Source: Chrysopilus asiliformis (lineage: Eukaryota; Arthropoda; Insecta; Diptera; Rhagionidae). From it: a stretch of 64,000 nt of DNA. Numbering within the stretch: position 1 is the first letter of the stretch; every line of letters starts with the position of its first letter. The notes under the pieces were generated by a model, which did no database searches, was not told the DNA's origin, and was given only the letters and a program-made list of their open reading frames with translations. Positions 58,302-64,000 of the stretch are shown here, in pieces. The translations under genes and the position numbers were made by a program. Where the stretch lies: assembly GCA_964034945.1 (NCBI GenBank), contig OZ035960.1:86784348-86848347 (forward strand), given 5' to 3'.

Positions 58302-58829
58302 ACACCAGCCCTCTAACGATGGAGTCAACAGGGCTGCAAAGTACGCGCTCGATCTATTGGAAAGTTGGTTAGGTTCCTCCTTCAAGGATTCAATGTTGGT
58401 GCGTGTTTTTTAACATACCATATTCTCTGAAACAGATCATAGTTTATAGTTCAACAAGTGGAGTTATGGACTTCCGGAGGGTCACTCTTCGCTGCTGATG
58501 AAATCATGAATTTGATTTTCAAGCAATTTTTGTGATCATTTGGCTTTATGAGCCAGAGCTGAATCCTGTTGAAACTTCCACTCCTCATTTTTGAATAAGT
58601 TTTCGGTGCAATGCTTCATTATAAATTTTAAACAGTTTCTTGTGCAACTTTGTTTGACGTTTGTGCCACTTTTTAATGAAAATGTCGCGAAATCGATTTT
58701 CATGACTTCATGTTTCCAAAAGTTCGCCCCCCGGAAGTCTCATTGGACTGTAGAGACCATGATTTGCCAAACAGGCAGCAAAATATTGTGTATTTGAAGG
58801 ATTTAACTCCATCGTTAAAGGGCTGGTGT
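58302..58829 (-). mobile_element. 528-bp Tc1/mariner-type element, degenerate
   Basis: ACACCAGCCCTCTAACGATG... and ...CATCGTTAAAGGGCTGGTGT are inverted repeats flanked by TA. The - strand keeps a stretch of transposase. Confidence 0.78.
58428..58760 (-). pseudogene. Tc1/mariner transposase pseudogene (DD37D-like)
   Basis: On the - strand the text reads WKFQQDSALAHKAK*SQKLL then ENQIHDFISSEE and PSGSPDLHLLNYKL. The family pattern is QQDSAPAHKA...SPDLNPLDY. The spacing from the second catalytic Asp to the aligned third position is 37 residues, but that position is Asn here. Stops interrupt it. Upstream parts are poorly preserved. Confidence 0.72.
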
Positions 58830-58869
58830 TAAATCAAATGGCGGCCTATTCGAATAAAATTTTCCTTGT

Positions 58870-59590
58870 ATTAGTATTTAGTACCAGGAAGACCGAGCCA
58901 TGCTCGGAGACCTCAAAATCCTCCTTTTGCTGGTTTTTTTTGGAGAAAAAAGTAGATACACGTTATCTTTATAGTTAATTTCCTGAGATTGGAAATTCCC
59001 AATCCAAAAACCCCCTCGGCTAATTTCCTCTGGAAAAAAATGAAAGAAAGGATACTTTTGTTATCACTACAGGACCTTCCGTTTCGAATTTTCAAATTCT
59101 ATTGTCAGATACGGGATTAGCGACATAGAAAATTCCTTTGATATTAATTTACCCGAAAACAGGATATTCGCGTCATCTTTATAGGACCTTTAATCCCCTA
59201 AAAAAACCCTAATGCCAATTTTTTCTGAGAAACAATGGGAAAAAGGATATTCACGTTATCCCTACATTCGCCGGAACAGTCCCGGATTTAAGCATAATTC
59301 GATTTAGTCATGAAACCAAAAATTTTTGTCTGCAATGGAGTTTCTCCATATGTTTCTACCTTAATCGTGTTTTCCTTCATTTTTTCCAAAAAAATCACCT
59401 GCAGCGCAACTTCTTCTTTCGTCTGCGGCGCATACCATAAAAAGTGATTGAAAATTCACTTATTTTAGAAAATACCTGGCGATAGACGGACATTCCTCAT
59501 ATAATATTATAGGATGACAAGAATAGACAACTGCCCTTTCCAGGGAACAATGAGGCCGAAGGCCAAACTGCGAGCGCAGACCTTAGTATA
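58870..59590 (-). mobile_element. Old, divergent Helitron relic
   Basis: GACCTTCCGTTTCGAATTTT, AGATACGGGATTAGCGAC and AAAGGATATTCACGTTATCC echo the body of the Helitron copies at 3988 and 51783, but the blocks are repeated and the ends are lost. ACCGAGCCATGCTCGGAGAC at 58889 may be the decayed terminal hairpin. Confidence 0.45.
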
Positions 59591-60940
59591 TTAAATTTAA
59601 TTAGTGCTTGTATTATTTCAAACCACTATTAGTGTTTATGTTATTTCATCAGCACCTCTCACTTGAAAAATGTATGTGAGTCGATTGCTCGCCCAGGTAA
59701 CCAACTAACAAGAACAACAATACCAATTTTTCGTCCGTGATCTGAACGAGTACGCGTCGTCTGGGTGAGTAAGACAACAGGAGTGTTAGTCCTGGCTTTT
59801 TATGTTAATGGTTGAACCATAGAATAAGGAATATATAGAAAAAACTCTGACGAACAAATTTTTGACAAATTTCCCCTTCGAAGGGGGGAAAAATGTCCCT
59901 ATCATTCACTAGCTACGGCCTAAAAGTTAATTACTTTTAGACTAGGGAGCACGAAGCAGAGAGAACATTTCTCGTCGTATCTATTCAATGAGATGGAGGA
60001 ATCGAATGGATAATTTTTTCCGTGGTACATCGGATCCTCTTGCTTCATCTCACAGTGGAAAAATTTTCTCTAAAAATTTGTTCTAAGAGTTTATTCTCTA
60101 GATTATTTGTTCTCTGGTTTAACAATATGGCAGATAGCAAGGGTTGGGACGTAAGTAAAAAGGAAGGAGAACCATGAGATTAACTCCTGGTCTAAAACCT
60201 ACTCCTTGATGGCAGTAAGCTACGCTGAAAATTTTATGTAAATCGGTTTCATGGTTTTAAGCGCACATGCAGAAGAATAGAAAGCAAAATACATAAATCG
60301 AGAAACCAGAGGAACCTTGGGTTGACCCATAGTACGAGTATAAAGCAGGCATCGTCACCAAGAGCTCCAGAGGTTTAGAATTCCTACTTTTTTGGGGTAT
60401 ATCTAAACAATTTTGCGTAAACTTACGACAAGAATGAGGAAAACCAAACATTACGACTTTTTATCGTATTTTTACTAACTGAAACGTAATTTTACAATGA
60501 ATTTACGTCGTTTTTAGAGTAATTTTCAACTCATTTTCTACAGTGAGCATATTGTATAATAGAAGAGTTTTGAGGAAGTCATCAGTGATGATATCATAAT
60601 ATGGGTGACGAAAACTAAATCGCAACTAACAACCTTAGTATCTATTTTCCATTTTCACGTTCTTTTTTAGTGAAACAATGTTTCCTACACAGTTTATAGT
60701 ATATACAATCAGTTCCGAAGTTTATTTAAGCGTGGTAGATACTCAGCGAAACACCATTTCTCGTTAGCTGAACACTTAAAAAAATTAAAAACAGTTAACT
60801 ACGTTAGAAAAAGCAAACTCCTTTTATGGCCTAACTACCTGTTGTTTAGATTTTAATAGCACTATCCGTTCGATAATTGTTGATTGTGTCTTTCTAATGG
60901 TTCAATTTTTTTTCTAATTGTGGCTCATATCCGTTTCTAG
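59591..60940. other. Upstream region of the gene
   Basis: This should hold the promoter or an intron before the first coding exon. I see no secure core promoter. A scrap resembling the end of the TA element at 4538-5321 lies at about 60465-60547 (ATTTTACAATGAATTTACG.. CATTTTCTACAGTG). Confidence 0.4.
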
Positions 60941-60947
60941 GTGAAAT

Positions 60948-61075
60948 ATGGCGACATCATCTGGTGAAATGATGGAAGAACCGTGCCGGAACTCCAACAG
61001 TAGCAGCGCAAGTAGTAAAAGTTTGAATACGCAGCCATTTCACAGGGTCGCAGATCGAGTTCAGCATTGGAATAG
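60948..61075 (+). CDS. First coding exon of an unrecognised spliced gene
   Basis: An ATG opens a frame of 42 codons plus two bases ending at AATAG|GTAGGT, a good splice donor. It reads MATSSGEMMEEPCRNSNSSS and continues with Ser/Asn-rich residues to a less biased end, PFHRVADRVQHWN. Seven bases before the ATG is TTTCTAG after a pyrimidine-rich run, so the exon probably starts at 60941 and a non-coding 5' exon lies upstream. The donor leaves phase 2 (AG), which joins to the G that opens the exon at 61705, making an Arg codon and keeping the frame open for 125 more codons. That agreement is the main support. The hydrophilic, low-complexity N-terminus has no signal peptide or membrane segment. 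I do not recognise the family. It could be an isoform-specific N-terminus of a larger regulatory protein, but that is a guess. Confidence 0.72.
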
Positions 61076-61704
61076 GTAGGTAAATACTGCATTGGAAATG
61101 AACGTTTGCCAAAATCAATAACAACAAAAAAGTATCAAAGCATAAACTATTTACCGTATGATTGAAGGCTTATAATGTAGATAAAAGTAAATAAGTCATA
61201 AAGAAATTATTAGTTTCACTTTTATAACAGTTAATATTTGTATTTTATTGATTTCTATTTCGAACTTTATCCAGAAAGGTAACTAACTAAGGGTTTGCAT
61301 GATTCTCGCATAACACTTGGTTTATGGTATTTAATAACAACTTCTACTTTCTTATTTCAATGGATTTTTAGTAGAAATTTTAATATTGCTGTATTGCTGG
61401 TGAACTAATAGCATAAGTTGACCTCTGAAAATTATACATAGACAATATTAAATTATATTAATGGTTTAATATTTGCTAATAAAAGCGTGCAGCATAGTGT
61501 GGTCTCCCCTACTCACAATCTCTTGAGCTTTTTATTTAATGTAATAAACATTGGAGCTTTTTTATTGGAAAACTTTAACATTGCATACTTTTTGGCGTTT
61601 TTCTCTGCACTTCAAAATGCCTGGCTTTAGGTGCGATCGACAGAGTTAAATCGATTATAGTAATTTCCATTCAAGAGTGTTTAAAAAAACAACCACAATT
61701 TTAG
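61076..61704 (+). other. Intron between the two coding exons
   Basis: The 629-bp AT-rich intron starts GTAGGTAAAT and ends in a pyrimidine/A-rich stretch with TTTTAG at 61699-61704. It contains no recognisable element. Confidence 0.65.
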
Positions 61705-62078
61705 GGCGATTCCAGAAGCTGGCTATATAACCCTTGGTACAATACGCTATGGTGTTCGCTTGTCTCAGGTTCATCCATTAAACGGGATGAATGGTGTGAC
61801 TTCTGGAACTCCTGCTGGGCCAGCACCTCTTGCCTCCTCGGTTGAAAAACTAAGCGGCGGCACCAATTCAACACCCTCTGCAGACTCTTCGAGTATTTCG
61901 AGCACTGAGAATGGAAGCCACACGATCAGTAATATCAGCAATCAGGTTCCAGATAGTAATAGCTGCACAAATTTAAATTCTTGTTGCTGCCTGGGATCAA
62001 CTGCCATTGTTATGCCATGGAACACAAATTATGCTAGGACTAAACTACCAACTGTGATAAATAATTCATATACTACGG
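61705..62078 (+). CDS. Second coding exon of the unrecognised gene; gene continues past the window
   Basis: One base completes the split Arg codon, followed by 124 open codons and one base before the donor ACGG|GTAAGT. The frame begins AIPEAGYITLGTIRYGVRLS. It continues with a Gly/Pro/Ala/Ser stretch, then a Ser/Thr/Asn-rich low-complexity stretch, a Cys-rich patch (NSCCCLGS) and PWNTNYARTKLP near the end. With the preceding exon it gives about 167 residues. The balanced use of GC-ending codons (GGC, ACC, CTT, AGC) contrasts with the flanking AT-rich DNA, as expected for real coding sequence. The exon ends in phase 1. No further exon is visible to 64000, so the next intron exceeds 1.9 kb. There is no catalytic motif and the function is unknown. 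Confidence 0.72.
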
Positions 62079-64000
62079 GTAAGTGCAAATGTTGACTGTG
62101 AACGTGTACTTGAACAAGGACTTGAACACGAGGATATTTGTTTTATGGATTTGTTTGAAATACCTTCATTTTCGCGTGCTGGATGTTTTCGCTGGCAGCT
62201 TCCACCAGTTATATCATTTTCAAACTAGAAAACTTGCAATCTAAAAAATGTCAAGGTGAAAACTTTTCTGGCTTATCAGGAATCACACTTCAGGTGAAAT
62301 CACAAAAAAGGTGATCAAATTATCCACATGACTATCAAAAGTAATGAAATCTGTTTTATATCCGCAAGAAATATCGTTAAATTTTCACTGAGAAAACCAT
62401 TAGGGGCAACAGTAGCACCAGACGCAATATACAACAAATTTATGAGCAATTATAACACTACCCGACAAAAAACGACTTTTTTGTGTTGCCTAAAATTTTA
62501 CAATCTTTTTAGGATAATTTGACGTCGCTGATTCCGAATCTACAAATGGTTTGGCCAGATTGGCTCTAGTTTTTGAGAAAAGTCCAAAAGTCCAGAGCCA
62601 ATCTGGCCAAACTACTTGCAGATTCGGAATCAGCGACGTCAAATTATCCTTAATAAATTGTAAAATCTTTGGCATCAAAACAGCAATTTAAATATTAGCT
62701 TTACACGGCGTTGGTGGGGTGTACAAAATTTCTGAATTTCTGAAATTACTAATTTCTCAAAAAAATTTGTCTAGGGCGTTTTGTTTCTTGTTTTCCCCAC
62801 CGTGTTACTTATCAATTTTTTTTTAATTCCATTAAATTTTTTCATTTGTCATTTTTTAAGATATTTATAGCTCATCTTTATGCAAAATAACCGATCTCCA
62901 AGGTTACAAAATTTCGACAAAAATGAAAGAAATTATGATTGGCACAGCCATTGATTGGTTACTACAACCACAGCCTATCATATCTTTTCTCTCCGTGTAC
63001 ATTTTTTCATCATTTATCATGACTTCCTCTGGATTTTAAAGCGTTTTGAAATTATTTTCACATTTATGCGATTTTTAAGATTTTCCAAAGGTAAACAAAT
63101 ATCTTTTAAGTGAAAACAAATTATGTTTATCGAACTGGGGAATAATTACGGGCAAATTCATTCATTTGGATTCAACGACGCGGATAACTTAAAGCTTGAA
63201 AATCTTTCGCGTATTTGTATTAAACTTTCCATTTAACACTTGATCTAAATTTAAATTTTTGATCGCGTAAGCTTCATTCACCCCTCCCGCAACCTTAAAT
63301 TAATTGAAAATGTAATCAAAATGAATCTGTGATTCAATCGAAGAGACTCCGCTTTGATTAGTTTAGTAAAATTCTTACCAATTAGAAAAAACATCTAATA
63401 GCTTCTTAAGTATTGATTGAAAATCATCGACGGGAAATACTTAATACTTCTATCGATTAATGATCGCCATGATGATGATTAAAGAAATCATTTAATAAAT
63501 ATTACATTGAGGAAATAAGTCGAACCCAGCTAAAATTCTGAATTTTCATGAAAATGATTTTAAAATGAATTTTTCATTGAAAATTTATAGCGGGCATTGG
63601 CGTGGTTGACTTAATTTGCGATGAAAAGAAATAAATAATAAAAAGAGAGAATTTTTGAAATTTTAAACAAATATATGCTGTGTGTATGAAAAGGATGACG
63701 ACATTGCAAACAAATTATATTTTTGGCGATAAAACTAAATCAAATTTTAATACTATTGGCATAATATTCATTTTATTTAGCTGTTAATAAGATATTATAA
63801 ATTCGCGTCAATATTTCGAAATAATGTAATGAAATATCAAAACTTTGGAATAGTAACAATTATCGTATTATTAAAACGATGTAAATTGAAACTTATTGCG
63901 CAAAAGTTTTGAAGATAGGTTTTAAAAATTTTAGAAGAATAAAATATTTTAGGTTATAAAATTTCAGAACGGATAAAAATAGTTTAACAAACTATTTTCA
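62079..64000 (+). other. Start of a long intron; no further exon seen
   Basis: AT-rich DNA follows the donor at 62079. Apart from a hairpin element (62495-62667) it holds no recognisable coding segment. Confidence 0.5.
62495..62667. repeat. Hairpin MITE inside the gene's intron
   Basis: A left arm at 62511-62568 (AGGATAATTTGACGTCGCTG...) and a right arm at 62594-62650 are near-perfect reverse complements of about 57 bases around a 25-base loop. Weaker pairing (ATTTTACAA/TTGTAAAAT) extends them to about 62495 and 62667. The arm core CGCTGATTCCGA resembles the arm at 7185-7210, suggesting one foldback family. Confidence 0.75.

Overview
The window reads as AT-rich, repeat-packed eukaryotic nuclear DNA from an insect, probably a dipteran. 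The evidence is spliced coding sequence with GT..AG introns, several broken mariner-type transposases, rolling-circle (Helitron) elements, and short elements resembling the Drosophila DINE-1 group. The species cannot be named from the sequence. There are no bacterial-type genes, operons, CRISPR arrays, rRNAs or convincing tRNAs. Nearly all open reading frames above 60 codons are chance frames or frames running through repeats.

Only one host gene is supported. Its 5' part lies at the right end on the + strand: a coding exon at 60948-61075 and a second at 61705-62078. The splice phases match, giving about 167 residues of a Ser/Asn-rich N-terminus that continues beyond the window. I do not recognise the protein. 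Everything to its left is upstream or intergenic DNA filled by transposable elements.

Layout. (1) 785-5325: a dispersed repeat, a 1.2-kb TA-flanked inverted-repeat element holding two inverted MITEs, two DINE-like repeats and a 0.55-kb Helitron split by another TA element. (2) 5326-12200: mostly plain AT-rich DNA, with a mariner relic (7446-8355) and a small TA element (11086-11559). (3) 12224-13111: an 888-bp array of the 8-mer TTAGTCTG. (4) 13437-21261: six TA-flanked inverted-repeat elements, two of them nested in others, plus a MITE. (5) 23500-30703: a Helitron cluster in which one complete copy (26541-28560, + strand) lies exactly inside another (26126-30703, - strand). (6) 32524-38620: three transposase pseudogenes, one interrupted by a 1-kb element. 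(7) 40834-44190: a DINE-like repeat and a nested pair of TA elements. (8) 49211-58829: two TTAA-associated MITEs, two more transposase relics, a second copy of the 0.55-kb Helitron and three DINE-like repeats. (9) 58870-59590: an old Helitron relic, then the gene.

A recurrent theme is precise nesting: removing the inner element restores a clean outer element. A second theme is that many TA-flanked elements carry a private 8-14 bp word, present in the terminal repeat and repeated many times inside. Every recognisable transposase is broken, usually by internal deletion across its catalytic centre, so these copies look non-autonomous. All comparisons were made by eye.
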